Positions 1 through 9,082 of a DNA stretch of 64,000 bases are shown in pieces. The translations under genes and the position numbers were made by a program. The notes beneath the pieces were generated by a model, which saw only the letters and a list, made by a program, of their open reading frames with translations, searched no databases and was not told where the DNA came from. The DNA comes from Candidatus Paracaedibacteraceae bacterium. GTDB taxonomy: Bacteria; Pseudomonadota; Alphaproteobacteria; Paracaedibacterales; Paracaedibacteraceae. The stretch spans positions 62,001 through 126,000 of the forward strand of contig JAHBYH010000002.1 of assembly GCA_019636055.1 (NCBI GenBank), read 5' to 3'. How positions within the stretch are numbered: the stretch's first letter is position 1; every line of letters starts with the position of its first letter.

Positions 1-67
1 GAACTGCCGCAAATTGATCGGCTATATCACGCCATTTAACTAGAAGTGACTGAATTTGGTTTTTCAT
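1..67 (-). CDS. Start of a possible next gene (partial)
   Basis: An ATG at 67-65 on the minus strand opens a frame that stays open to the window edge and begins MKNQIQSLLVKWRDIADQFA. An AGGG lies about six bases upstream, a plausible ribosome binding site. It overlaps the last 32 bases of the ligase-like gene in another frame, as is common in tightly packed operons. Only 22 residues are visible, so no family can be assigned, and a chance open frame is possible. Confidence 0.4.
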   Translation of the reverse strand, partial: MKNQIQSLLVKWRDIADQFAAV

Positions 68-1244
68 CCGAAACCCTAAGTGAAAACATTACTGTTATCA
101 TTATTATGACGGATAACCACCAAATTTGCCAGATCCCAAAACTAACAGACACAATAAAAAGCAACGAAGTGACGTATCCGTGCATCAGTGCCAAAGAACG
201 ATTATCGGGAATACGCTGAAACCCTTGTCGTACAGTAAAGAAAAAAAACAAGCCCAACAATAAAGATCCGACAACGCCAAGTTCCAACAAGATTTGTAAT
301 AACCCGTTATGAAGATGCTGAACACCGCTCTTAAAAATGGTTATTGATTGAAACTCACCGTCCCTAGTCACATAATTATGGATTGGAGAGATAATACTTA
401 ATTCGGGTGTTTGGCCAATACCAAAACCAAAGACAGGCGTTTTTATAAATTTCTTAGAAGCCCAATCTATCATTTCTAAACGTTGTTGCGAAGAGCTTGA
501 TTCAGGGTGCACAGCAATTTTTTGCCAGTGGTCCGATGTCATCAAGAATCCGATCAGAAACGCCAGACAAGTAGGAGCAAGACCAACAACCATTGACAAA
601 AAGCGATTTGTCAGTTTTGGCAGCATCATTGTCAAAATAACAACAAGACACCCCAAGACAAGCGCAACGGGCCCCGCATCAAAATCATAAGACCACATAA
701 CCCAGGCTGACGTTACAATCGACAACAGAATGAAAACAACAGGATATTTAGGATAACGTTGCGTTAATTCAAACAACCAAATCCCAAGACACACGGTTGT
801 CATAAATCTGGAATAGGTTGCGGATCGATTCGTATGGATTATATCAATAAGGGGATAATCCATAAAATAGTCGAGGACTAGTATTCCGACACAAACCCAC
901 ATTCCCCTAAAAAAACAACTGAGGTGACGATCCAACTCAAGATGACTTAAAGACTTTAAATATAGGAAAAACAAAGGTGCACAAGCCAGAATCGGAATAA
1001 CTTTCTTCAAAGTTAACAAGGAAATACGTGGATTTATTGACCACATGCAAGACAACCCCATCCACAGAACAAGACCAAAAAAACTCAACCAAAGTGGCGT
1101 TACAAGGTGGCGAATTTCCTTAAATTTATGGTCAAAAACCCCTAAACCCGAAACAATCACTAACGGGATATACATCCCTTTTGGCATAAACAAAGCAATA
1201 GGCCCAACCCCTGCTAAAACCCATCTTGCAATAGTCTGAATCAT
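36..1244 (-). CDS. O-antigen ligase / polymerase family membrane protein
   Basis: A 402-residue, very hydrophobic protein with about ten or more predicted membrane spans. The C-terminal third holds the pattern typical of the Wzy/WaaL family: a periplasmic stretch with IHNY, then HLHNGLLQILLELGVVG leading into a membrane segment. Family members either join O-antigen or other polysaccharide to lipid A-core (WaaL) or polymerise repeat units (Wzy), acting at the periplasmic face of the inner membrane. Sequence alone does not separate the two roles, so no gene symbol is given. The start overlaps the end of the EVE gene by four bases, suggesting co-transcription with EVE-gpsA-tsaD. No glycosyltransferase cluster is visible next to it. 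Confidence 0.75.
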   Translation of the reverse strand: MIQTIARWVLAGVGPIALFMPKGMYIPLVIVSGLGVFDHKFKEIRHLVTPLWLSFFGLVLWMGLSCMWSINPRISLLTLKKVIPILACAPLFFLYLKSLSHLELDRHLSCFFRGMWVCVGILVLDYFMDYPLIDIIHTNRSATYSRFMTTVCLGIWLFELTQRYPKYPVVFILLSIVTSAWVMWSYDFDAGPVALVLGCLVVILTMMLPKLTNRFLSMVVGLAPTCLAFLIGFLMTSDHWQKIAVHPESSSSQQRLEMIDWASKKFIKTPVFGFGIGQTPELSIISPIHNYVTRDGEFQSITIFKSGVQHLHNGLLQILLELGVVGSLLLGLFFFFTVRQGFQRIPDNRSLALMHGYVTSLLFIVSVSFGIWQIWWLSVIIMITVMFSLRVSDEKPNSVTSS

Positions 1245-1654
1245 TGTTTATAGCTACCCATGTCACATAACAAGTTCCAAGCCCCCTCATCAATGGGCAT
1301 AACCGACAACCGCGACTGGCGAATCAAAGCTAAATCTGATAACTCAGGAACAAGTTTAATTTGTTCAAGAGAAATTGGAATCGGCATATCCGCATAGTAT
1401 TCCACATCCACCATCCCAAAACGACCTGTCTCATCTGTATGATCTGGATAATATTCCCGACATACCCGAACAATCCCAACAATTCGACGTTCACTCACGG
1501 AATGATAGAAAAAACACAGGTCTCCAACCTTCATAGCTTTCATGTTATTAGACGCCTGATAATTACGAACACCATCCCAATGCGTCACTTTTTTTTCTTT
1601 TTGATCTTGCCATGACCATGTTGACGGCTCTGTTTTAACCAACCAATATGCCAT
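1241..1654 (-). CDS. EVE domain protein
   Basis: A 137-residue protein that is essentially one EVE domain, related to human THYN1 and the PUA-like fold. It begins MAYWLVKTEPSTWSW and has the family motifs WDGVRNYQASNN and MKVGDLCFFYHS. The length is normal for bacterial members. EVE proteins are thought to bind modified nucleic-acid bases; the exact role of the stand-alone alphaproteobacterial form is not settled. The ATG overlaps the gpsA stop (TAATG), so translation is likely coupled. The order tsaD, gpsA, EVE is familiar from other alphaproteobacteria. Confidence 0.87.
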   Translation of the reverse strand: MAYWLVKTEPSTWSWQDQKEKKVTHWDGVRNYQASNNMKAMKVGDLCFFYHSVSERRIVGIVRVCREYYPDHTDETGRFGMVDVEYYADMPIPISLEQIKLVPELSDLALIRQSRLSVMPIDEGAWNLLCDMGSYKQ

Positions 1655-2649
1655 TAAAATTCCCTTTCAGACTGACGCGACAGAACATCAACAATGACAG
1701 ATTCAATTGTCTCATGTTCATGCAAAACTCTATAGACTGCTTGCGTTAACGGTGCATAAACGTTTAATTTTTTCGCAATATCATAAATAGCAGCTGTTGT
1801 CACAACCCCTTCGGTAACCGAGTGCCTACGGGATAAAATCTCATCCATAGATTGTCCCCGTCCCAATTGCAAACCAAATGAGTAATTACGCGACTTCTCA
1901 CTGGTTGCCGTCAAAAATAAGTCACCTACCCCAGCCAAACCTAGGAACGTTTCTTTATCTCCCCCCAAAGCAATCCCTAATCGCGTCATTTCCGCAAGCC
2001 CGCGTGACAACAAGGCCGCCCGAGCATTACACCCCATACCGAGCCCGTCTACAATGCCGCTAGAAATGGCAATCACGTTTTTACAAGCGCCAGCTGCTTG
2101 AACCCCAATAATATCAGAGCTTGCGTAACAGCGCAGCGTTCCATGGCGCAACGTTTTTGCGATAGATTCAGCCTCCTCAATATCTTGACTCGCAATCATC
2201 ACTGCTGTCGGCATGCCTCTAGCTAACTCATCGGCAAAAGAAGGGCCCGACAACACAGCGACAGGATTAGCCACACGCCGCCGCACAATCCCGGATAATA
2301 AAGATTTTTCCCCGCGATGAATTCCCTTCGCGCAAATAACAATTGGTGTTGACGATTTTAAAAATGGCTTTAAATCCTCAATAATTTGATCTGTTTGCTG
2401 GGCTGGCGTGACCAGCAATAGGATATCAGCCGTTTTTAGAACAGATAAATCTGCGGTTATATTTAATGTTTCCGGCAATGGTATATCTGGTAAGTAACGA
2501 TCATTAAACCGCTTAAGTTTGAGGGTATCAACTTGTTCTTGGCGACGGGCATAGAGGGTAACTTTTTGTCCTGCCTTCAGCGCACTCAATGCCAAAGCAC
2601 TCCCAAAAGCACCTGCTCCGACGACAACAACGTGTTTTTTTTCAAGCAT
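1654..2649 (-). CDS. gpsA: Glycerol-3-phosphate dehydrogenase [NAD(P)+]
   Basis: GpsA reduces dihydroxyacetone phosphate to sn-glycerol 3-phosphate, the backbone for membrane phospholipids, in the cytoplasm. The 331 residues match the family length. The N-terminal Rossmann motif VVGAGAFGSALA, the CAKGIHRGE segment, the LSGPSFADE motif and the C-terminal LAGVGDLFLTATS are all present. An intact gpsA means the bacterium can make its own glycerol 3-phosphate. It lies four bases downstream of tsaD and its stop overlaps the EVE start, so the three genes look like one operon read leftwards. Confidence 0.97.
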   Translation of the reverse strand: MLEKKHVVVVGAGAFGSALALSALKAGQKVTLYARRQEQVDTLKLKRFNDRYLPDIPLPETLNITADLSVLKTADILLLVTPAQQTDQIIEDLKPFLKSSTPIVICAKGIHRGEKSLLSGIVRRRVANPVAVLSGPSFADELARGMPTAVMIASQDIEEAESIAKTLRHGTLRCYASSDIIGVQAAGACKNVIAISSGIVDGLGMGCNARAALLSRGLAEMTRLGIALGGDKETFLGLAGVGDLFLTATSEKSRNYSFGLQLGRGQSMDEILSRRHSVTEGVVTTAAIYDIAKKLNVYAPLTQAVYRVLHEHETIESVIVDVLSRQSEREF

Positions 2650-2653
2650 CGAA

Positions 2654-3670
2654 CTAACCCTTTAAATCCGCCAATGGCCATCGTGGTCGAGGTTGGAAAT
2701 TTAAGTCAGACTTTTGCCCCAAATTAAGACGTTCTATCCCTGCCCACGCAATCATAACAGCATTATCTGTACACAATTTCAAGGGGGGCGCAATAAATTC
2801 CTTGCCATTCTCATGGCAAAGAGCTGTCAAGGCTGCCCTTAAATACTCATTCGCAGCAACCCCACCAGCAAGAACAACAGCCTTAAAATCAATATCAACC
2901 ATATCAAGCGCATGCTTAAGACGATCAACTAGGCAATCTTTAACAGCCTCTTGGAATCCAGCACACAAGTCAGATTTATCCTGATCATTTTCTATCTCGC
3001 CTGCCAATATAATATTTCGCGCAGCCGTTTTTAACCCTGCAAAAGAAAAATCACATCCCTCTCGCCCTTTCAAAGGGCGAGGCAAGACAAACCGCTTTGC
3101 ATTTCCTGTCTTTGCGAACAACTCAACCTGTGGTCCACCAGGATAATCAAGATCCAAGGATTTTGCGACCTTATCAAAAGCTTCACCAGCTGCATCATCA
3201 ATAGTTTTACCTAAAACAGTATAATCCCCGAGTCCCTTGACCACCAAAATTTGACAATGCCCACCAGACATCAACATAAGCAAAAACGGGAATGCCACAT
3301 CATTCGTTAATCGCGCTGTCAGAGCATGCCCCTCTAGATGATTCACAGCGACAAATGGTTTGCCCAGAGATGCAGCCATAGCTTTAGCAGCCATAACACC
3401 GACCATGACCCCCCCAATTAATCCCGGGCCTGCCGTGACAGCAATCGCATCGACATCAAGCAGTGTTAAGTTAGCATCATCCAAAGCTTTTGTTACAACC
3501 AAGTTAAGATGAGCTAAATGATTCCTTGCTGCAATTTCAGGAACAACCCCCCCATACGGTTGATGGGCATCTATTTGAGCATGAATAACATTGGATAAAA
3601 TTCGTTTATCGTCACTCACAAGGGCGGCGGCGGTTTCATCACAACTGGTCTCAATTCCTAAAACGATCAT
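2654..3670 (-). CDS. tsaD: tRNA N6-adenosine threonylcarbamoyltransferase TsaD
   Basis: TsaD transfers threonylcarbamoyl from TC-AMP to adenosine 37 of ANN-decoding tRNAs, working with TsaB and TsaE. The protein has 338 residues, normal for the family. Diagnostic parts are the start [15 protein letters not shown], the metal-binding histidines in [11 protein letters not shown], the GGHCQ segment, and [13 protein letters not shown] near the C-terminus. It is the first gene of the minus-strand set tsaD-gpsA-EVE and diverges from the DciA-like gene across 60 bases. Confidence 0.98.
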   Translation of the reverse strand: MIVLGIETSCDETAAALVSDDKRILSNVIHAQIDAHQPYGGVVPEIAARNHLAHLNLVVTKALDDANLTLLDVDAIAVTAGPGLIGGVMVGVMAAKAMAASLGKPFVAVNHLEGHALTARLTNDVAFPFLLMLMSGGHCQILVVKGLGDYTVLGKTIDDAAGEAFDKVAKSLDLDYPGGPQVELFAKTGNAKRFVLPRPLKGREGCDFSFAGLKTAARNIILAGEIENDQDKSDLCAGFQEAVKDCLVDRLKHALDMVDIDFKAVVLAGGVAANEYLRAALTALCHENGKEFIAPPLKLCTDNAVMIAWAGIERLNLGQKSDLNFQPRPRWPLADLKG

Positions 3671-3730
3671 GGTTAACTAATTAAAATAATGATATAAGTG
3701 GTATTATAAGTGTGATGAGTCAAAAATACC
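3671..3730. promoter_or_regulatory. Divergent promoter region between tsaD and the DciA-like gene
   Basis: The 60 bases between the two divergent start codons are AT-rich and must carry the signals for both directions. A TATTATAAG stretch near 3701-3709 could act as a -10 element for the plus strand, but no convincing -35 box pairs with it. The call rests on gene arrangement rather than on a clear motif. Confidence 0.3.
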
Positions 3731-4210
3731 ATGAAAAACCTTAGGCATATCCTTGCAAAAATAACAACCCCCTTAGCTCAAAAACAGGGGTTTATTCGCG
3801 CGTCTATTCTGTTGGACTGGAACCTTATTGTCGGTGAAAAATTCGCCGAGTTCTGTCAGCCTGAGAAAATAATCTTTCCCCATGAACGCCGGACCGGGGG
3901 GCGCCTAACCCTTAAAACATCCAGCGCTTTTGCCCTAGAATTATCGCACTTAGAACCTTTGATCGTTGAAAAAATTAATCAGTATTTCGGCTACAAAGCC
4001 GTCGACAAACTCCTGATCAAAAATGGCAAAGTTACCCCTCGACAAAAGAAAAAACAACCCATACCAATAGTTGACGCAGCAACCCTAGCTCAACTTGAAT
4101 CCATGACCAGCGATATTCATGATCCAAAGCTACGCCAAACGCTGATTGAACTGGGTAAGGGAGTATTATCGGAAAGTAACCCTCCCGAAAAAAGAGGTGA
4201 TTTCGAGTAG
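3731..4210 (+). CDS. DUF721 / DciA-like protein
   Basis: A 159-residue protein with the DUF721 pattern in its first 100 residues: a basic N-terminal helix, LLDWNLIVGEKFAEFCQPEKI, a strand-rich part with GRLTLKTSSAFALELSHLEP, and INQYFGYKAVDKLLIK. In bacteria that lack DnaC or DnaI, DciA of this family loads the replicative helicase DnaB. Alphaproteobacterial DUF721 proteins often have extended C-termini, and here residues 115-159 are a charged tail of unknown role. The helicase-loading function is inferred from the family. The start is the ATG just after the divergent intergenic region. Confidence 0.7.
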   Translation: MKNLRHILAKITTPLAQKQGFIRASILLDWNLIVGEKFAEFCQPEKIIFPHERRTGGRLTLKTSSAFALELSHLEPLIVEKINQYFGYKAVDKLLIKNGKVTPRQKKKQPIPIVDAATLAQLESMTSDIHDPKLRQTLIELGKGVLSESNPPEKRGDFE

Positions 4211-4291
4211 ACTTTTATTGATACCCTTAACCCTATGTTGACCAATTATCCCTATACTAACTGATATGGATTCTTCTCTGCGGGATTTCTT

Positions 4292-5275
4292 ATGAACAAG
4301 ATCACATCGACATTACTTATCTTACTTGCCATGGGGGGATCATCAATGGCAATGCAAGGCGCTGGTTCTGCGGCTGACCCTGCTGCTATGGATATTGAAC
4401 GACCAACCTATGTTGAGCTAAGTTCTGAAGAAAAAAACAAGCTTATAGATGAGCTGCAGCAGTTATTGGGGAATGGAGTTCCATTGGATAGACAGAAGAT
4501 ATTAGACCGGGATGATCTAAATTTACAAGATAAGTTTAAACAAAAATCTGCAGATGAAAAAAATAGGATTCTCCTAAAAATAAGTGAAATGAGATGGTTA
4601 AAAACACTCTATCTATCCAATAACCATCTTAGACAAGTACCCGATTCGATCGGCAACCTCACACGGCTCCAATGGCTCACTCTCTCCGACAATCATCTAA
4701 GACAAGTGCCGGAGTGGATCAGCAACCTCACACAATTGCGAACGCTCGCCCTCTCCCGCAACCAACTGACGAGTATGCCTCCTGAGATTGCCAACCTCAC
4801 ACGGTTACACACACTAACTCTCATCAGCAATCCATTGACAAGCGTACCTGCAACCCTGAGTGATATACACACCTTAACTGAACTATACATGGAAAATCTC
4901 CCCAACCTCCTCCTCACTGGCCCAAGTCCGGATCAATGGGGGCGTCAGGAAATTTTGCGGCATTTTGGTGATCGAGTGCGGGGATTATCTACCCCAAAGG
5001 CTCTTCAGGTCATGCCATCGACCACAACCGAGACTGAAGTTTATACAGCCTTGGACCAACAGCCTATCCGTATCAATCGTGATACATTCACCCAAAATCG
5101 TCTGCCCGATATTACAGTAGATCATGTCTTTGACATCCATGAGATTCTGCAAAAACTTACTCTAATCCTGACCAGCCTTAACTTTACCGATCCGACTAAG
5201 CCCGCCTACATGGAATATGAAACCTTGGCCAATGACTATGCCAGTGATACCAGAAATGCTCAATCTATGAAATAA
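4292..5275 (+). CDS. Secreted leucine-rich-repeat protein, N-terminal part of a frameshifted gene
   Basis: A 327-residue product with a signal peptide (positively charged MNKI, hydrophobic TLLILLAMGG, likely cleavage near SSMA). Residues about 100-200 hold four to five 23-residue leucine-rich repeats of the type LTxLxxLxLSxNxLxxVPxxIxN. The part after the repeats is followed by the downstream open frame. The reading frame ends at a TAA inside ATGAAATAAAG; removing one A from the AAA restores a continuous frame into the next ORF (reading SMNKVWKF). This is therefore most likely one gene of about 720 codons carrying a one-base insertion. LRR proteins with signal peptides in host-associated bacteria are often effectors or surface proteins; that role is inferred. 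Confidence 0.75.
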   Translation: MNKITSTLLILLAMGGSSMAMQGAGSAADPAAMDIERPTYVELSSEEKNKLIDELQQLLGNGVPLDRQKILDRDDLNLQDKFKQKSADEKNRILLKISEMRWLKTLYLSNNHLRQVPDSIGNLTRLQWLTLSDNHLRQVPEWISNLTQLRTLALSRNQLTSMPPEIANLTRLHTLTLISNPLTSVPATLSDIHTLTELYMENLPNLLLTGPSPDQWGRQEILRHFGDRVRGLSTPKALQVMPSTTTETEVYTALDQQPIRINRDTFTQNRLPDITVDHVFDIHEILQKLTLILTSLNFTDPTKPAYMEYETLANDYASDTRNAQSMK

Positions 5276-5312
5276 AGTCTGGAAATTCATCGTTCCCCGG
5301 CTCACCGGATAT

Positions 5313-6458
5313 TTGCGCACCCTATACGGCGTTCCCTTAGAGCAAGACGATGTGTCCGGTTGGCCGATGTATGAGGATAAGATTGGCCAGACTAAGGTTG
5401 CCTTAACCTATATCTTTGATCATATCGAAAAATCGACTGATCCGGATACGAAAATGGCTCTGTTCTATCAATTGGTCAACGGATTATTCCATTGTCCAAC
5501 AGGGCAAAGTGAGGGGATCAACGCGGTGGCCTTTGCTTTGGCTCAAGGACATCTGGTTGCCTCTGATTTTGCAAGTGCCGTCAAAAACATCCTGGCGACC
5601 AATAAAAATCATTGGTTTTCAATTGCGATCCTGGCTAGGGCCGCAGAAAACACACAGAATGTTCACTTGATCAGTTCCTATCGAGACCAACTCAAAGACA
5701 AACTCGGGTTATTATCTGTCATTGATTATACAGAACGTATAGGAACTTTTGGAAGAGATCCGTTTGACAGGAATCCCACCAATGTATTGAAGGTTTATTA
5801 TGATTTAGTGACACCGGATATGCTGGTGAATTGGGTTATGGACAAGATCCAGATAGCCGATGATTTAAGGTATGTGCAAGCACAAAGACAGCTTGAGGCC
5901 AGAAAACAAATCATAAAATTATCAGAACAACAACTCCAACGTATTCAAGAATCAGGGCAAAGGTTTACTCAACTTCGTGCAGACAGGCCTATTAATGGGA
6001 AATTCTGGGGACATTTTGTGATCAACGAGGGTCTTGTCAAGCCAGAGGCGATCATGGGAGAGGAAACCGTAGGGCGTCGTCAAGTGCCGGTTCATTTGGC
6101 CGACAAACAATTGCTAGACGGATGGTGGCAACCTTGGTTCACGGCCAATCCATTGCGATCAGATAAGATAAACTTTACACAAGAAGGCTGGGGCAAATTG
6201 TTGCAGTTTGTCAAAGCCAAAATCAGGTCAAATCAACAGTTCAGACCGTTTAATGCAGGACTATTGGTACAGTATCTTCATGGTAATGGGATGATTGATC
6301 AAAATAATGAAAACTGGTGGAAAGATTACTTTACGGCTAATCCAACGCGGGATGAAAATGCCCGGATCATACGTGATGGGGTTAAAAAGGTATTGATCCA
6401 TATGGGGTTTATTATTGAGGATAAGCCGGCAGATAGTGCAGTTATGAATGTGGAGTGA
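5313..6458 (+). CDS. C-terminal part of the frameshifted LRR protein
   Basis: Open frame of 381 codons from a TTG. The frame is already open from 5271, directly behind the stop of the LRR half, and reads NKVWKFIVPRLTGYLRTLYG in continuation. It has no signal peptide or convincing start of its own, so it is best read as the 3' portion of the same gene. No known domain was recognised. Visible features are a conspicuous FHCPTGQSEGI stretch, a central basic/glutamine-rich helix near residues 185-215 and, towards the end, two copies of a short WWxxxFTANP unit about 72 residues apart, suggesting a duplicated module. Whether the two halves are still translated, for example by frameshifting or as separate peptides, cannot be judged from sequence. 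Confidence 0.65.
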   Translation: MRTLYGVPLEQDDVSGWPMYEDKIGQTKVALTYIFDHIEKSTDPDTKMALFYQLVNGLFHCPTGQSEGINAVAFALAQGHLVASDFASAVKNILATNKNHWFSIAILARAAENTQNVHLISSYRDQLKDKLGLLSVIDYTERIGTFGRDPFDRNPTNVLKVYYDLVTPDMLVNWVMDKIQIADDLRYVQAQRQLEARKQIIKLSEQQLQRIQESGQRFTQLRADRPINGKFWGHFVINEGLVKPEAIMGEETVGRRQVPVHLADKQLLDGWWQPWFTANPLRSDKINFTQEGWGKLLQFVKAKIRSNQQFRPFNAGLLVQYLHGNGMIDQNNENWWKDYFTANPTRDENARIIRDGVKKVLIHMGFIIEDKPADSAVMNVE

Positions 6459-6617
6459 TGCGTGTATGATATTATAGTGAGGGCGGCCTCATTATACTCA
6501 TCTTAGTTGACACTAAAAAATTCTCTGAACATCTTTAGTGCAATCAAGCATAACCGTCGACAACACACCCGTAAGTGCGTATAGTGAAACAAAGCTCACT
6601 TTGACGTACAAATCATT

Positions 6618-7361
6618 ATGATTCAGAACTTTTTTGGATTTCAAGCAACCACACCAGAGGATCGCACGCGACGCGTTCAAGATGTATTTACAAGCGTTGC
6701 CCAAAAATATGATATCATGAATGACCTCATGAGTTTGGGGATTCATCGCTATTGGAAGAATAATTTTGTCTCAAACTTACCGATTAAACCTTGCGATAAA
6801 ATCCTGGATGTTGCAGGCGGAACAGGGGATATCGCATTTAAAATTCTAGAAGCATACCCGCATCTAGCTCCACACGTCACTATTTGTGACTTAACCCCGA
6901 ATATGCTGCATGTGGGCCAAGAACGTGCCCTAAATCGGGGCATTATCAATAACCTTGACTGGGTGTGTGGAAACGCTGAAGATTTGCCGTTCCCCGATGA
7001 AAGTTTTGATATTTACACCATATCCTTTGGCATGCGGAATGTAACAAATTTAGAAAAAGCTTTACATGAAGCTTTTCGAGTTTTAAGACCTAACGGGCGT
7101 TTTATTTGTCTTGAGTTCAGTAAAGTGGACAATCCAATGCTTGAAAAAATATATGATCGCTATTCATTTGATATCTTACCCCAACTTGGTCAATGGGTTG
7201 CCAATGACCGCGCTTCATACCAATACCTTGTCGAGAGTATTCGTAAATTCCCGGATCAGCTGACATTTTCAGATCTATTAAACAATACAGGTTTTATTAA
7301 CGTCGGTTGGAAAAATTTCATAAATGGGGTATCCTGTATTCATAGTGCCCACAAACCATAA
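6618..7361 (+). CDS. ubiE: Ubiquinone/menaquinone C-methyltransferase UbiE
   Basis: UbiE methylates the benzoquinol ring in ubiquinone (or demethylmenaquinol) synthesis using S-adenosylmethionine. The 247-residue protein carries the family signatures VFTSVAQKYDIMNDLMSLG near the N-terminus, the SAM-binding LDVAGGTGDIAF, and the second signature FGMRNVTNLEKALHEAFRVL. The C-terminal FxNVGWKNFxNGVSxIH is also typical. It is followed eight bases later by dut. In many proteobacteria ubiE is followed by ubiB and coaBC before dut; those two are absent here. Confidence 0.97.
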   Translation: MIQNFFGFQATTPEDRTRRVQDVFTSVAQKYDIMNDLMSLGIHRYWKNNFVSNLPIKPCDKILDVAGGTGDIAFKILEAYPHLAPHVTICDLTPNMLHVGQERALNRGIINNLDWVCGNAEDLPFPDESFDIYTISFGMRNVTNLEKALHEAFRVLRPNGRFICLEFSKVDNPMLEKIYDRYSFDILPQLGQWVANDRASYQYLVESIRKFPDQLTFSDLLNNTGFINVGWKNFINGVSCIHSAHKP

Positions 7362-7368
7362 AATTATA

Positions 7369-7851
7369 ATGTCTGCCACAGCTTTAACTTTAACAACAAA
7401 TGATATAACTGTTGACCTGCAACAGCTTCCCCATGGTCGCGACCTACCGTTGCCATCATACGGCACGGAACAAAGCGCAGGCCTCGATCTTTATGCTGCC
7501 ACTGACGAAGACATCACCTTAAATCCGGGTGAGATCAAATTGATCCCATCCGGCATTGCAATTGCTCTTCCCACAGGATATGAGGCTCAAGTTCGCTCTC
7601 GCTCAGGTCTTGCCCTTAAGAATGGCGTCATTGTCTTGAACGCACCCGGCACCATCGACGCCGATTATCGAGGGGAAATCATGGGCATTATGATTAATCT
7701 ATCCCAAACTCCCTTTACCATCAGTCGTGGTACGCGATTTGCTCAAATGGTCATTGCTCAACACGAACGCGTCATATGGAACAAAGTTGACGGACTTGAG
7801 GCAACAGTCCGCGGATCAGGTGGTTTTGGCTCTACAGGAATTACGGAATAA
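7369..7851 (+). CDS. dut: Deoxyuridine 5'-triphosphate nucleotidohydrolase (dUTPase)
   Basis: Dut hydrolyses dUTP to dUMP, keeping uracil out of DNA and feeding dTMP synthesis. From the ATG at 7369 the protein has 160 residues, normal for the homotrimeric family. The conserved motifs are present in order: AGLDLYAA, RSRSGLALKNG, NAPGTIDADYRGEI, and the glycine-rich tail GSGGFGSTG that closes over the active site. An upstream in-frame ATG at 7324 lies inside ubiE and is less likely. With dcd further on, both ends of the dCTP-dUTP-dUMP route are encoded in this window. Confidence 0.96.
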   Translation: MSATALTLTTNDITVDLQQLPHGRDLPLPSYGTEQSAGLDLYAATDEDITLNPGEIKLIPSGIAIALPTGYEAQVRSRSGLALKNGVIVLNAPGTIDADYRGEIMGIMINLSQTPFTISRGTRFAQMVIAQHERVIWNKVDGLEATVRGSGGFGSTGITE

Positions 7852-7853
7852 GC

Positions 7854-8324
7854 ATGATCAAAGCTTTTTTGTTTGGAATTACTCTCCTAAACTGTGCTCA
7901 GGCGGCGACAGAAAAGCTCCCGTTACCAAGATTTGCCTCAATTCGATCCAACAAAGTCAACGTTCATGTGGGACCCGGCAAAACTTATCCCATTGAGTGG
8001 ACCTATACACGTCAAGGACTCCCTGTTGAAATTATTGCTGAATTTGATACATGGCGACAAATCAAAGACAAAGATGGCGCCACAAGTTGGGTTCACAAGA
8101 GCCTCCTCTCCGGCAAACGAACAGCGATGATTAAAGAACGTCGCCATCGGATTCGCTCAAAGCCGAAACAAGATGCACGGGTTGTTGCCTTTCTAGAACC
8201 TGACGTTATCGTCAAAGTAAAAAAATGTGATGCGGAATGGTGCCAAGTTGACGTTAATGGTCATACAGGGTGGCTCAGGAAAATTAAATTGTGGGGCGTT
8301 TATCCTCACGAAGAAAAAATGTAA
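7854..8324 (+). CDS. Exported SH3-domain protein
   Basis: A 156-residue protein with a short signal peptide (MIKAFLFGITLLNCAQA). Two bacterial SH3-like modules follow: residues about 28-85 (IRSNKVNVHVGPGKTYPIEW, then WVHKSLL) and about 97-150 (HRIRSKPKQDARVVAFLEP, then CQVDVNGHTGWLRK). The pattern matches the alphaproteobacterial SH3 family often annotated DUF1058. Such domains are thought to bind cell-wall peptides in the periplasm; no enzyme domain is attached. It starts two bases after the dut stop, within the ubiE-dut run. The two cysteines at KKCDAEWC could form a disulfide. Confidence 0.85.
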   Translation: MIKAFLFGITLLNCAQAATEKLPLPRFASIRSNKVNVHVGPGKTYPIEWTYTRQGLPVEIIAEFDTWRQIKDKDGATSWVHKSLLSGKRTAMIKERRHRIRSKPKQDARVVAFLEPDVIVKVKKCDAEWCQVDVNGHTGWLRKIKLWGVYPHEEKM

Positions 8325-8332
8325 TTTTAGTC

Positions 8333-9082
8333 ATGGACAGCCCATCTGTTACCTTAATCAACTTAGGATACCAAGATATTCTGACGGATATCAGCCTCAG
8401 GATTACAAAAGGAAAAATCACGACCATTATTGGGCCAAATGGGGCAGGGAAAACAACTTTGCTCAAATTAATTCTAGGGCTCATCAAGCCTTCATCTGGA
8501 CAAATCCAATATGACAAAGATATTATCTTTGGTTACTTGCCCCAAAAACTAAAACTCAATCCGCTCATGCCATTGACCGTTGAGAGATTCCTACAACTAG
8601 CAACCCCTCAGCAGAATACTGAGTTAAAAGAAAAAATTGCAAAAATACTCCACCGGGTTGGTGCTTGCCACCTTAAATCAAGATCACTACACGTCCTCTC
8701 TGGCGGTGAAATGCAACGAATCCTCTTAGCACATGCTCTGATGCAAACTCCGGATGTCTTGGTACTGGACGAACCTGCCCAAGGCATCGATGTAATGGGA
8801 CAGGCTGAGTTATACTCTGTGATTGCCTCCATCCGCGATGAATTAGGATGCGCTGTTATCTTGGTTTCCCATGACCTCCATCTTGTCATGGCAGCCTCAG
8901 ACGAAGTGATTTGTCTGAATCAACACGTTTGTTGTTCTGGCACCCCGTCAGATGTGGCTCAACATCCAAGCTATGCTCAACTGTTTGGATCAAAGTCTGA
9001 AGCCTCTAGCTTAGCCGTTTACACCCATCATCACACTCATCGTCACGACGAGCCTTGTTCAGGGGGTAAAAATCATGATTGA
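8333..9082 (+). CDS. znuC: Zinc ABC transporter ATP-binding protein
   Basis: The ATPase of a ZnuABC-type importer in the manganese/zinc/iron chelate family. All ABC motifs are present: Walker A GPNGAGKTT, signature LSGGE, Walker B VLVLDEPAQG, and the switch histidine in VSHDLH. The tail is histidine-rich (HHHTHRHDE), consistent with a zinc role. The start is taken at ATG 8333 (MDSPSVTL) rather than the in-frame 8291 codon inside the SH3 gene. It overlaps the permease gene by eight bases. The binding protein ZnuA is not in this window. Confidence 0.93.
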   Translation: MDSPSVTLINLGYQDILTDISLRITKGKITTIIGPNGAGKTTLLKLILGLIKPSSGQIQYDKDIIFGYLPQKLKLNPLMPLTVERFLQLATPQQNTELKEKIAKILHRVGACHLKSRSLHVLSGGEMQRILLAHALMQTPDVLVLDEPAQGIDVMGQAELYSVIASIRDELGCAVILVSHDLHLVMAASDEVICLNQHVCCSGTPSDVAQHPSYAQLFGSKSEASSLAVYTHHHTHRHDEPCSGGKNHD

